Positions 16,295-24,601 are shown, counted from the first letter of the stretch. The stretch: DNA of 29,525 nucleotides from Proteobacteria bacterium UBA3413 (GCA_002358345.1 DEOR01000009.1:6342-35866); one strand, 5' to 3'. Numbers and translations: made by a program. The notes: generated by a model not told the origin, from the sequence alone.

Positions 16295-16844
16295 AAGACA
16301 GCAATTTATTGAGGCAATAGATAATTTATTTTTAAAAATAGAATTATCCTATCACTATCAATTTTATAAGGTCTTTGGCTCCGATGAGCGGCTACGAGAA
16401 GCCAAGCGGCTCTGGGCCGAGAGCTTAAAAAAGTACCCTGCTGCATGTATTGATAGTGCGGTAGAGATCGTTATACAAACCAATGAATATCTTCCAACCT
16501 TAACTGAAATACTCCGAGCCTGTGAAGACTCAATGGGCATAATCAATCTTCCTAATGCACAAGAAGCTTTTATAGAGGCGCAAAAATCATCGGCGCCAAG
16601 ACAAGAATTTCTCTGGACGACTCCAATTATTTACTGGGCAGCTAAAGAGGTGGGTTGGGATTTGATCAATTCCTCAGCAAATAATCAGCAAGCCTTGAAA
16701 ATGTTCTCCAAAATCTATTGGCGTCTTGCTAAAGAAATGCATGCAGGCAAATCATTTGAAATCGCGCTGATGAAGCCTGCGGAAAAAAAAGAACCTTTAG
16801 ATCTGGAGTTACTAAAAAGCTTAAGAGCAAAGCACAACCTTTAA
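16263..16844 (+). CDS. Lambda P-like putative replicative helicase loader
   Basis: A protein of 193 residues from the ATG at 16263. It lines up along most of its length with the phage lambda replication protein P: IDNLFLKIELSYHYQF against P's INGVFSQLLATFPASL; REAKRLWAESL against NEIRRQWVLAF; NEYLPTLTEILRACED against NRPFLPSPGQFVAWCRE; LPNAQEAF against LPNVSELV; then PIIYWAAKEVGWDLINSS and RLAKEMHAGKS against the AHYW and TARINRGEA regions. P binds DnaB and loads it at the origin. This alignment was made by eye from memory. The frame is open from 16173, but the extra lysine-rich N-terminus would overlap the DnaT-like gene by 122 bases and has no counterpart in P, so 16263 (32-base overlap) is preferred; 16218 is another option. 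No phage genes surround it, so it looks like a resident gene. Confidence 0.65.
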   Translation: MEPGLKISNSERQQFIEAIDNLFLKIELSYHYQFYKVFGSDERLREAKRLWAESLKKYPAACIDSAVEIVIQTNEYLPTLTEILRACEDSMGIINLPNAQEAFIEAQKSSAPRQEFLWTTPIIYWAAKEVGWDLINSSANNQQALKMFSKIYWRLAKEMHAGKSFEIALMKPAEKKEPLDLELLKSLRAKHNL

Positions 16845-16856
16845 TTTATACATTCT

Positions 16857-16875
16857 ATGTTGACGGTGTTAACAT
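16857..16875. repeat. Inverted repeat after the P-like gene
   Basis: ATGTTGAC, loop GGT, GTTAACAT: an 8-base stem with one G-U pair, 12 bases after the P-like stop codon. No run of T follows, so it is a poor intrinsic terminator; it may instead be an operator or a 3-prime stabilising hairpin. The rest of the 138-base gap is AT-rich. Confidence 0.3.
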
Positions 16876-16935
16876 CAGCCTATTATTTGAATTTAGACGA
16901 GCTTGTAAAAAATAATATTTGCAATATTACTAAAC

Positions 16936-16941
16936 TATAAT
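16936..16941 (+). promoter_or_regulatory. Candidate -10 box for the RND exporter operon
   Basis: A perfect TATAAT lies 41 bases before the adaptor ATG in AT-rich DNA. No good -35 box sits 16-18 bases upstream (sequence around 16912-16919 is TA-only), so this is a partial promoter signal that may need an activator. Confidence 0.35.
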
Positions 16942-16982
16942 GACTTTATTGAGTCAAAGATGGTCACTCTGCTAAAAGATTT

Positions 16983-17879
16983 ATGAATTTAAAAACTATG
17001 TCAAAAAACTTAAGAATTTCGTTATACATACTTGTTCCTATCATCATATGGATGATCTCAGGGCAATTTATTGCAGAGGACACCAAGGATGAAAAAAAAC
17101 TTAAGGTCGTTCCATCTGTGGTGATTTCTATTAGTGAGGCAGCCTTGATGGCGCCTACTATTACCTTGAATGCAGCCGCTATTTCTGAAAAAAGAGTCAG
17201 AGTGATGGCTAAAACTTCAGGTGAAGTGATGCCAAATAACGTGACTCAAGGTCAATGGGTAGCGAAAGATCAGGTGTTATGCAGATTGGGCGTGGTCGAG
17301 CTGAATAGAACTGAGGTTAAGGCTCCGTTTAGTGGGTTTATAGAAAAAATTGTGAAGCCTGGAAATTTGCTCAATCGTGGAGAGACCTGTGCTGTCATTA
17401 TTGAATTAGATCCCATTACCTTTATAGCAGAAGTGCCAGAAGCGGAAATTCAACAAGTGATCAAAGGGCAGAAGGTTCTCATTGAGCTTGTAACAGGCGA
17501 GAGTATTTCAAGTAATCTGAGCTTTGTTTCAAAAAGCGCCACGCCATCTACAAGAAGCTTTAGAGTAGAAGCCCAGATTAAAAATTCAAGTGGATTAATT
17601 CGCGATGGCATCACCGGAACAATGCATATCATAACCAATGAAATTCTTGCTCACAAAATATCACCATCTATTCTGCTCCTTTCTGATGATGGGATTATAG
17701 GGATCAGAGCGGTAGATGATGATAATGCTGTTCAATTCATACCTGTAAAAATTATCGAGGATACACAAGATGGTGTCTGGGTGACGGGGATACCCAACCT
17801 CACAAAAATCATAGTTCTTGGCCAAGGGTTTGTAGAGAATGGTCAGAATGTTCAAGTCACTGAGCTGACTACGATATGA
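16983..17879 (+). CDS. RND efflux periplasmic adaptor lacking the alpha-helical hairpin
   Basis: A membrane-fusion (HlyD/AcrA-type) protein of 298 residues, clearly shorter than the usual 350-400. An N-terminal hydrophobic anchor (about 11-27, ISLYILVPIIIWMISG) is followed by a periplasmic part. The first half of the lipoyl domain (SGEVMPNNVTQGQWVAKDQVLCRLG) runs into its second half (TEVKAPFSGFIEKIVKPGNLL) after only about five residues (VVELN), where relatives insert 60-100 residues of coiled-coil hairpin. A beta-barrel domain (about 140-220, DPITFIAEVPEAEIQQV and LIRDGITGTMHI) and a membrane-proximal domain follow. The frame is intact. The stop overlaps the permease ATG (ATGA). Without the hairpin it may not reach a TolC-type channel in the usual way. 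Confidence 0.85.
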   Translation: MNLKTMSKNLRISLYILVPIIIWMISGQFIAEDTKDEKKLKVVPSVVISISEAALMAPTITLNAAAISEKRVRVMAKTSGEVMPNNVTQGQWVAKDQVLCRLGVVELNRTEVKAPFSGFIEKIVKPGNLLNRGETCAVIIELDPITFIAEVPEAEIQQVIKGQKVLIELVTGESISSNLSFVSKSATPSTRSFRVEAQIKNSSGLIRDGITGTMHIITNEILAHKISPSILLLSDDGIIGIRAVDDDNAVQFIPVKIIEDTQDGVWVTGIPNLTKIIVLGQGFVENGQNVQVTELTTI

Positions 17880-20800
17880 CCAAAATAGTAGATTTTGCTT
17901 TATCGAAAGCAAGAACTACCCTGGCTTTGGCATTGGTGGTTATCATTGCAGGCTCCTACGCCAGATCAGTCATGCCGGTGGCATCTGATCCTAATGTGCA
18001 ACTTCCTTTGGTGAGTGTTTCTGTATTTCTAGATGGAGCCTCTCCTGGAGATGCCTCAAGATTGATTGCTAGGCCGCTAGAAAATAGACTAAGAAGTGTT
18101 CCAGGAATCAAGGAATTATCCTCCTCTGCTCGCCTAAGTTTTGCCAGAATTGTGGCGGAATTTGAGGTCGGATACGATATAGATACAGCTCTCAAAGATA
18201 TTAAACAAGCCGTAGAAGAGGTGAAATTCAAGCTTCCAAGAGAAGCCGAAGACCCTCAAATTCGTGAATACTCTTTTGCGATGTTCCCTGTAATGAATAT
18301 TAGTCTCGTGGGATCTGTCTCCCTCAGACAAAAGGTCTTTATTGCCAGGGAGTTACAAGATCGACTTGAAGCCATCAGCGAAGTCCTCTCGGCAGACCTG
18401 GAGGGCGCACCAGAAGAGGTATTAGAAGGAATTATTGATAAGTCAAAAATGGAAACTTATGGAATTACCTTAAGACAACTCTACACTGCTATCTCAAATA
18501 ATAATGTAATTATCCCAGGCGGGGCTCAAGACACTGGCGCTGGAAAATTTAATATTGAAGTTCCGAGTATTTTTGAATCTGCTGAGGATGTATACAACAT
18601 CCCAATCAAGGTTACCGAGGATGCGGTAGTTACCTTGAGTGATATAGGGGAGATTAGAAGAACATTTAAAGATTTTTCTTCTTTTGCAAAAGTGAATGGT
18701 GAGGATGCTGTAACACTTGAAATCAAACTCAGAGTTGGCGCCAATGCCATTGATGCCAAAAATCACATTTTAGCAGTCAAAGAGGAGTTTGAAAAAACTC
18801 TGCCTCCAAATCTTTCTATTGTAAGAACTAATGATGAAACGGTCTGGGCGGAGGTCATGATTGCTGAGCTAGAAGGAAATATTATTACAGCCATTTTCTT
18901 GGTCATGATTTTAGTCATCGCTAGCATGGGCGTTCGAGTGGGATTGCTTGTTGGCCTTTCTATACCCTTCTGCTTTCTTTTGACTTTCATTATTTTACGG
19001 CTCGCCAATATTGAATTTAATTTTCTGGTCATGATGGGTCTTTTGCTGGGTCTTGGGATGTTGATAGATGGCGCAATTGTTGTCACAGAATACGCTGATA
19101 GAAAAATTTCTGAGGGTTTGAATAGATTGGAGGCTTATAGATTAGCGTCAAAAAGAATGTTTTATCCAATCTTATCTTCGACCGCGACTACTATTGCTGC
19201 TTTCACCCCTCTCATTTTTTGGCCAGGCTTTACAGGTCAATTTATGAGATATCTGCCAGTAACAGTATTTATTGTCCTAAGCGCATCACTTGTTTATGCG
19301 ATGGTGGTAACCCCTGTAGTAGGATCAATCTTTGGTCAAAGACGTTCAACTCTTGTATCAGGAGAAAACGAAAAGACCGGAGAGATTATCTTTGACAAAA
19401 TCTCTAACTTCTATGGCAAGTGGCTCAAAAAATTTGTTGCCAATCCTGGGGAGACTGTCATTGCTATATTAATGCTTTTATGGTTTTTTGGCTATGCCAT
19501 GTATGGCAATTTTGGTAAAGGAACGATTTATTTTGCTGATGTTGATCCTGTGGCTGCAAAAATTTCAATTAGAGGTAGGGGAAATTTTTCTTCTCTTGAG
19601 GCGAAAAAGATCATGGAAACGGTGGAAGCTGAGATTTTAAAAATTCAAGGCATAGAAAATCTTTATTTAACCACAGGTTCACAATGGTTTAATTCAGGCG
19701 GCGATGCTGTGTCTCGTGGATTTTTAGAGGTCGTTGACTCCAGTCAAAGGGCTGTAAAAGGCGCAGAGATTATTCGACGTGTTCAAGAGGCTACCTCCAA
19801 TATACCTGGGCTCATTGTCGAAATTACACCAGAAGAAGGCGGGCCCTCATTTAGTTCTCCAATTGAATTGGGAATTTTTGGTGACAACGAACAAGGCGTT
19901 GCAAAGGCTACTGAGTTGATAGAAGACTATATGACAAATGATGTCGTCGGTTTAACAAACATTAGATCCAGTCTGCCGCATCCTTTGATCGAATGGAAGG
20001 TTGAGGTGGATAAGCAACGTGCGGCTCAGCTTGGAGTCAGCATTGGCGATATTGGAGCATTGGTGCAAATGCTAACCAATGGATTCAAGGTCGGAGAATA
20101 CAGGCCAGATGATTCAAAGGACGAGATTGAAATCAGAGCAAGGTTTGGCTCACAACTGAGATCTCTGAGCGGGATAGAGGACCTCAAGGTTAATTCGATC
20201 AATGGGCTTATTCCTATCAGCACCTTTGTAGAATTATTGCCAGTTCAAAACCGTCAGTCAGTGATTAGAAGAAATGGTAAATTTTTTCATGAAATTGGTG
20301 TTGCCACTGAGTCATCAAAATATTTAGTATCAGATAAAGTTGAAGAAATGACTGCATGGCTGGAAACTCAAAATTTTGGCGAAGGAATTATCACTCAATT
20401 TAGAGGCATGCAAGAAGAGACCGAAGAAGTGACCCAATTTCTTGCCCTAGCGGCAATATCTGCACTGTCATTAATGCTCATACTTCTGGTCACCCAATTT
20501 AATAGTTTTTATCAATCAGCCTTAGTCCTGAGCGCGGTCTTCATGTCGGTGGTTGGGGTGTTAATAGGTCTGTTAATTGTAGGCAAGCCTTTTAGCACAA
20601 CCATGACTGGGATCGCAGTTGTTGCCCTGTCGGGAATTGTGGTCAATAACAATATAGTGTTAATTGATACCTTCAATCGTTTAAAAGAAGAGTTTGCACA
20701 TCTATCTCGTGAAGATGTAATTATCAAAACCTGCAAACAGCGATTGAGACCCATCCTCTTAACTACTGCAACCACTATTTTCGGGTTATTGCCTTTGGCG

Positions 20801-21013
20801 ATTGGGTTGAGTATTGATGTGCTTGGCAGAGAGATTGTTGTGGGCAGTAGAGTGGTTGGTTGGTGGCAAAATCTAGCGTCATCTATTGTGTTCGGCTTGG
20901 CCTTCAGCACCGTTCTGACTTTAATTTTTACGCCAGCTGCATTAATACTGCCCTCAAGAATCAGAGCATGGTTAGCAAAAAAGTTTCCTTCATTTGCGAC
21001 TGAAGTTAAGTGA
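17876..21013 (+). CDS. RND family efflux permease (HAE1/AcrB-like)
   Basis: An inner-membrane proton-driven exporter of 1045 residues, full length for the family. TM1 is about 13-30, followed by the first large periplasmic loop (about 31-330), TM2-6 (about 333-490), a cytoplasmic and TM7 region near 520-545, the second loop to about 860, and TM8-12 to the end. In TM4 the proton-relay segment reads GMLIDGAIVVTEYADRK, with D398 in place of AcrB D407 but Gly where D408 would be; in TM10 the segment is LSGIVVNNNIVLID, so AcrB K940 is absent. These changes are, as I recall, common in a large environmental subgroup with the GMLxDGAIVV signature. It is co-translated with the adaptor; no outer-membrane channel gene is present. 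The substrate is unknown. Confidence 0.92.
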   Translation: MTKIVDFALSKARTTLALALVVIIAGSYARSVMPVASDPNVQLPLVSVSVFLDGASPGDASRLIARPLENRLRSVPGIKELSSSARLSFARIVAEFEVGYDIDTALKDIKQAVEEVKFKLPREAEDPQIREYSFAMFPVMNISLVGSVSLRQKVFIARELQDRLEAISEVLSADLEGAPEEVLEGIIDKSKMETYGITLRQLYTAISNNNVIIPGGAQDTGAGKFNIEVPSIFESAEDVYNIPIKVTEDAVVTLSDIGEIRRTFKDFSSFAKVNGEDAVTLEIKLRVGANAIDAKNHILAVKEEFEKTLPPNLSIVRTNDETVWAEVMIAELEGNIITAIFLVMILVIASMGVRVGLLVGLSIPFCFLLTFIILRLANIEFNFLVMMGLLLGLGMLIDGAIVVTEYADRKISEGLNRLEAYRLASKRMFYPILSSTATTIAAFTPLIFWPGFTGQFMRYLPVTVFIVLSASLVYAMVVTPVVGSIFGQRRSTLVSGENEKTGEIIFDKISNFYGKWLKKFVANPGETVIAILMLLWFFGYAMYGNFGKGTIYFADVDPVAAKISIRGRGNFSSLEAKKIMETVEAEILKIQGIENLYLTTGSQWFNSGGDAVSRGFLEVVDSSQRAVKGAEIIRRVQEATSNIPGLIVEITPEEGGPSFSSPIELGIFGDNEQGVAKATELIEDYMTNDVVGLTNIRSSLPHPLIEWKVEVDKQRAAQLGVSIGDIGALVQMLTNGFKVGEYRPDDSKDEIEIRARFGSQLRSLSGIEDLKVNSINGLIPISTFVELLPVQNRQSVIRRNGKFFHEIGVATESSKYLVSDKVEEMTAWLETQNFGEGIITQFRGMQEETEEVTQFLALAAISALSLMLILLVTQFNSFYQSALVLSAVFMSVVGVLIGLLIVGKPFSTTMTGIAVVALSGIVVNNNIVLIDTFNRLKEEFAHLSREDVIIKTCKQRLRPILLTTATTIFGLLPLAIGLSIDVLGREIVVGSRVVGWWQNLASSIVFGLAFSTVLTLIFTPAALILPSRIRAWLAKKFPSFATEVK

Positions 21014-21043
21014 TGATCAAAACAGCATAAGTTACAATAAGAA

Positions 21044-21262
21044 ATGACAAAAAAAGACACAGTAAATTTTGAAGCTTCTCTAGAGAAGCTTGAGCAAATA
21101 GTTAGAAAGCTTGAGGGCGGGGATATCAACTTAGAGGATAGCGTTAAATCTTTTGAAGAAGGCATTGGCCTGGTTAAAGAATGCCAGAAACAGCTGTCTG
21201 AGGCCGAGCTAAAAGTAAAAAAACTTTTGGGTAATGGCGAGACGATTGATCTAGAAAGCTAA
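21044..21262 (+). CDS. xseB: Exodeoxyribonuclease VII small subunit
   Basis: A 72-residue helical-hairpin protein that binds XseA to form exonuclease VII, which degrades single-stranded DNA. The sequence NFEASLEKLEQIVRKLEGG, then LEDSVKSFEEGIGLVKECQ and LSEAELKVKKL, is the complete XseB signature at normal length. It begins the xseB-ispA-dxs cluster found across gammaproteobacteria and follows the RND permease by 30 bases with no terminator, so it may be reached by read-through. xseA is not in the window. Confidence 0.93.
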   Translation: MTKKDTVNFEASLEKLEQIVRKLEGGDINLEDSVKSFEEGIGLVKECQKQLSEAELKVKKLLGNGETIDLES

Positions 21263-21271
21263 CCCTCTCTC

Positions 21272-22141
21272 ATGTCATTAACCTTTTTATCTGAGTGCAA
21301 GGATAAAGTCTTCCATAAAATGGCTTCTCTGCTTGAAGGCAAGAATCAGGTAACTTTATCAATGAAGTATTCTGCTTTGGCCGATAGCAAATATATTCGA
21401 TCAGGTTTGGTTTTTGCATCAGGCCACTTAACTGGACGCCTATCTGATCTAGCTTTGGTGGACATGGCTGCTAGCATTGAGCTTATGCATACTTATTCGT
21501 TAATACATGATGATTTACCAGCAATGGATAACGACGATATGAGAAGAGGCCAAGCTTCTAATCACATTGTTTTTAACGAGGCTACGTCTATCTTGGCAGG
21601 AGATGCACTTCAGGCTTTGGCATTTGAAGTCATAGCATCATCCGCTCATATTCAAGACAAACATAAGATTGAGATTATCAAGTCTTTAGCTGTTGCCTGT
21701 GGTCATCAAGGCATGGTGCTAGGCCAGCAGTTTGACTTGGATGCGGAACACAAAAAATTTCATGACATAGAAAGAATTCACACTCTCAAGACCGCAAAGT
21801 TAATTCAAGTAGCGTTAACCATGCCTCATCTTGACGAGAATCAAAGCTTAGCGCCCTATTCGCTGCTATATGAATTGGGAGAAAAATTAGGACTGGCATT
21901 TCAAATCATGGATGATGTTCTTGAGGCCTCTTCAGATTCAGGGACGCTGGGCAAGAGCAATGCATCTGATATCGAAAATAAAAAGATGACGTATGTCAGC
22001 GTATTTGGAGTGGTTGAATCAGAGAGAAGAGCTGGTGAATTATTGGCCTGGTGCACTGATAGAATCAATCAAACCTTTACCGAATCGCAAGCAAGGCATT
22101 TAATAGAGTTGGCACATTACATGGTTGCAAGATCGCATTAA
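21272..22141 (+). CDS. ispA: Farnesyl (or geranyl) diphosphate synthase
   Basis: A trans-prenyl transferase of 289 residues that condenses IPP with DMAPP and GPP to farnesyl diphosphate, the precursor of quinone tails and undecaprenyl phosphate. The first aspartate-rich motif is in IHDDLPAMDNDDMRRG (D80, D81, D86), the second in FQIMDDVLEASSD (D214, D215), where the third acidic residue of DDxxD is Glu 218. The N-terminal IPP-binding motif, usually GGKRxRP, is degenerate (DSKYIRS, 38-44) but keeps Lys40 and Arg43. GHQGMVLGQQFDLDAE follows, as in relatives. It lies 9 bases after xseB. Product length (C10, C15 or C20) cannot be fixed from sequence, but the context and E. coli-like length favour C15. 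Confidence 0.92.
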   Translation: MSLTFLSECKDKVFHKMASLLEGKNQVTLSMKYSALADSKYIRSGLVFASGHLTGRLSDLALVDMAASIELMHTYSLIHDDLPAMDNDDMRRGQASNHIVFNEATSILAGDALQALAFEVIASSAHIQDKHKIEIIKSLAVACGHQGMVLGQQFDLDAEHKKFHDIERIHTLKTAKLIQVALTMPHLDENQSLAPYSLLYELGEKLGLAFQIMDDVLEASSDSGTLGKSNASDIENKKMTYVSVFGVVESERRAGELLAWCTDRINQTFTESQARHLIELAHYMVARSH

Positions 22142-22148
22142 GAAAGAA

Positions 22149-24020
22149 ATGAAAATTTTTACAAGCATCCCATCAGACATTCCGGAGACTCCTACTCTAG
22201 ACAAAATTGATGTACCCAGTGATATAAAAAACCTCTCAAGCATTCAATTGCAGTCGCTTGCAGACGATGTCAGGGCTCACCTTTTATACTCAGTAGGGCA
22301 AAGCGGAGGTCATCTTGGGGGTGGGTTGGGTGTTATTGAGCTCACCGTTGCATTGCATTACCTTTACAACGCGCCCGAAGATAAGATTGTTTGGGATGTA
22401 GGGCATCAAGCTTATCCACATAAAATTCTTACAGGAAGGAAGAATCTGCTGACCTCTATTCGTCAAAAAGATGGCCTGGCCCCCTTCCCCAATAGATCAG
22501 AAAGCCCCTTTGATGCATTTGGTGTTGGTCATTCGAGCACCTCGATTAGCGCAGCACTTGGAATGGCGATTGCGTCTCAAGGCTCAGATAAAAAAGTTGT
22601 TGCCGTTATTGGCGATGGGGCCATGACCGCGGGGATGGCATTTGAAGGATTGGCCCATGCAGGCCATATTAAGGCCAATATGCTGATTATTCTTAATGAT
22701 AATGACATGTCGATTTCAGAAAATGTTGGAGGTTTAAATAATTACTTCTCTCGAATCTGGGCGTCTAAGTTATACAAAGGCATTAGAAAGAGTGGGAAAA
22801 GTTTTTTAGAAAACCTTCCTCAAGCCCATCATATTGCAAGGAAAGTAGAGACTCAGATGAAGGCCATGGTAGCCCCAGGAAGTATTTTTGAAGAATTGGG
22901 CTTGAACTACATTGGTCCAATTGATGGCCATAACCTCAATGAGTTGATTGCTGTGATTGGCAATCTTAAAGATTTCGATGGCCCGCAGTTCCTCCACATC
23001 ATCACTAAAAAAGGAGCAGGCTTAGCAGAAGCCGAGGTAGATAGAATTGAATTTCATGCGATTGGCAAGGTCCAACCATTGGATCAACAGGCCGTTACTA
23101 AGAGTGGTCCAAAATATCAAGATGTCTTTGGGGATTGGATTGTTGATATGGCCAAAGTAGATCCAGATCTCCTGGCTATCACTCCTGCCATGAGGGAGGG
23201 ATCAGGTTTGGTTAAATTTAGCCAAGAATTTCCTGAAAGATTTTTTGATGTGGCAATTGCAGAGCAGCATGCAGTGACTCTCGCTGCTGGCATGGCCTGT
23301 GAAAATAAAAAGCCTGTGGTGGCTATTTACTCAACTTTTTTACAGCGAGCCTATGATCAGTTGATTCATGATGTGGCCTTGCAGAACCTAAATGTTTTAT
23401 TTGCAATTGATCGAGCTGGCCTGGTAGGTGAGGATGGCCCGACGCATTCTGGTAATTATGATCTCACGTACCTCAGATGTATTCCAAACATGGTGATTGC
23501 CGTTCCATCTGATGAGGATGAAACGAGAAAACTCTTAACATCTGCCTATCACTATCAGGGCCCTGCAGCTGTAAGATATCCACGGGGTGCAGGAAGAAAT
23601 GCAAGCATTAGCAAGGAGCTCGACTCACTGCCCATTGGAAAAGGGCGAGTGATCAATGAAAGAGATGGAGAGGTTTTAATTGTAAATTTTGGTGCTCTCA
23701 TTGAAATAGCAGAAGAGGTGGCTATAGAACAAAATGCCACCCTTCTAGATATGCGCTTTGTGAAGCCAATGGATGAAGAATTATTAGCGCATCACTCAAA
23801 AAATAAAACATTGATTGTCACCATTGAAGATGGAGCGGTTGCTGGCGGTGCAGGATCGGCTGTCAGTGAATGGTCTCAACATCAAGCAATTAAAACTCCG
23901 GTCTTGATCTGCGGCATTCCCGATGCATTTATAGAACACGCAACTCGAACCCAGATGATTAAGATGGCAGGGCTTGATGCTCCGAGCATCCTTTTAAAAA
24001 TAAAGAATTATTTAAGTTAA
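22149..24020 (+). CDS. dxs: 1-deoxy-D-xylulose-5-phosphate synthase
   Basis: The thiamine-diphosphate enzyme that joins pyruvate and glyceraldehyde 3-phosphate in the first step of the MEP isoprenoid pathway; its product also feeds thiamine and pyridoxal synthesis. 623 residues from the ATG at 22149. Visible motifs: HLGGGLGVIELTVALHY, DVGHQAYPHKILTGR, GHSSTSISAALGMA, the ThDP-binding GDGAMTAGMAFEGL with the downstream LNDNDMSIS, and in the second half AEQHAVTLAAGMA, DRAGLVGEDGPTHSG and RYPRG. The frame is open from a TTG at 22125, inside ispA, but the ATG at 22149 has an AAGAAAG ribosome binding site and starts 8 bases after the ispA stop. Its 3-prime end overlaps convergent ribA by 9 bases. 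Confidence 0.96.
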   Translation: MKIFTSIPSDIPETPTLDKIDVPSDIKNLSSIQLQSLADDVRAHLLYSVGQSGGHLGGGLGVIELTVALHYLYNAPEDKIVWDVGHQAYPHKILTGRKNLLTSIRQKDGLAPFPNRSESPFDAFGVGHSSTSISAALGMAIASQGSDKKVVAVIGDGAMTAGMAFEGLAHAGHIKANMLIILNDNDMSISENVGGLNNYFSRIWASKLYKGIRKSGKSFLENLPQAHHIARKVETQMKAMVAPGSIFEELGLNYIGPIDGHNLNELIAVIGNLKDFDGPQFLHIITKKGAGLAEAEVDRIEFHAIGKVQPLDQQAVTKSGPKYQDVFGDWIVDMAKVDPDLLAITPAMREGSGLVKFSQEFPERFFDVAIAEQHAVTLAAGMACENKKPVVAIYSTFLQRAYDQLIHDVALQNLNVLFAIDRAGLVGEDGPTHSGNYDLTYLRCIPNMVIAVPSDEDETRKLLTSAYHYQGPAAVRYPRGAGRNASISKELDSLPIGKGRVINERDGEVLIVNFGALIEIAEEVAIEQNATLLDMRFVKPMDEELLAHHSKNKTLIVTIEDGAVAGGAGSAVSEWSQHQAIKTPVLICGIPDAFIEHATRTQMIKMAGLDAPSILLKIKNYLS

Positions 24021-24596
24021 ATGTCCAAGCTTATCGCGCTTGGTTTCTAGGTAGTCTTTGTTGCTATCATTTTCTCCGACATGCAAAGACATCCTATTTG
24101 CGACATTGATGCCCGCATCCTCTAAGGCTTGAACCTTCTTGGGGTTGTTGGTCAGTAAATTCACAGCTGAAATATTAAAGTGTTTTAACATGTCTGAGCA
24201 AATCTGATAATTCCTGAGGTCTGCTGCAAAACCAAGAGACTCATTGGCTTCCACAGTATCATGCCCTTGGTCTTGAAGAGCGTAAGCCCTAATCTTATTC
24301 ACAAGGCCTATGCCTCTGCCCTCTTGCCTAAGATAAAGCAATATTCCTGATTGATGCTCTGCAATCATCTTCAGCGCTGCTTGGAGTTGTGGGCCACAAT
24401 CGCATCTCAAGCTCAAGAGAGCGTCCCCTGTTAGGCATTCTGAATGAACTCGACACAAAGCCACGTCTTGACCTTCTACGTCTCCAAAGGTGAGTGCGAG
24501 ATGCTCTTTTCCATTGTCTTCTTCAAATGCGCTCAAGGTAAATTCGCCATGGTTGGTTGGAAGCTTGGACTGAGCCTTGAATGAGCAATTGGTCAT
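24012..24596 (-). CDS. ribA: GTP cyclohydrolase II
   Basis: Opens GTP to the first pyrimidine intermediate of riboflavin synthesis with release of formate and pyrophosphate. The 194 residues carry the zinc ligands in VHSECLTGDALLSLRCDCG (C54, C65, C67, the same numbers as in E. coli RibA), the LRQEGRGIGL active-site run (89-98) and TNNPKK near 150. It is the stand-alone enzyme, without the RibB (DHBP synthase) domain. It follows pgpA by 5 bases and runs tail-to-tail into dxs. The thiL-pgpA-ribA facing dxs arrangement matches Pseudomonas. Confidence 0.95.
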   Translation of the reverse strand: MTNCSFKAQSKLPTNHGEFTLSAFEEDNGKEHLALTFGDVEGQDVALCRVHSECLTGDALLSLRCDCGPQLQAALKMIAEHQSGILLYLRQEGRGIGLVNKIRAYALQDQGHDTVEANESLGFAADLRNYQICSDMLKHFNISAVNLLTNNPKKVQALEDAGINVANRMSLHVGENDSNKDYLETKRDKLGHLT

Positions 24597-24601
24597 GCGT
24601 A

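Noticed and set aside
15479..16844. The DnaT-like and P-like genes as part of a prophage
   Set aside because: Both flanks are chromosomal (aroG before, an RND exporter after) with no integrase, repressor, attachment repeats or structural genes in the window.
20512..21165. A 217-residue open frame on the minus strand, antisense to the permease end and xseB
   Set aside because: Its sequence is low-complexity and mirrors the permease codon pattern; both genes on the plus strand are well supported, so it is a shadow frame.
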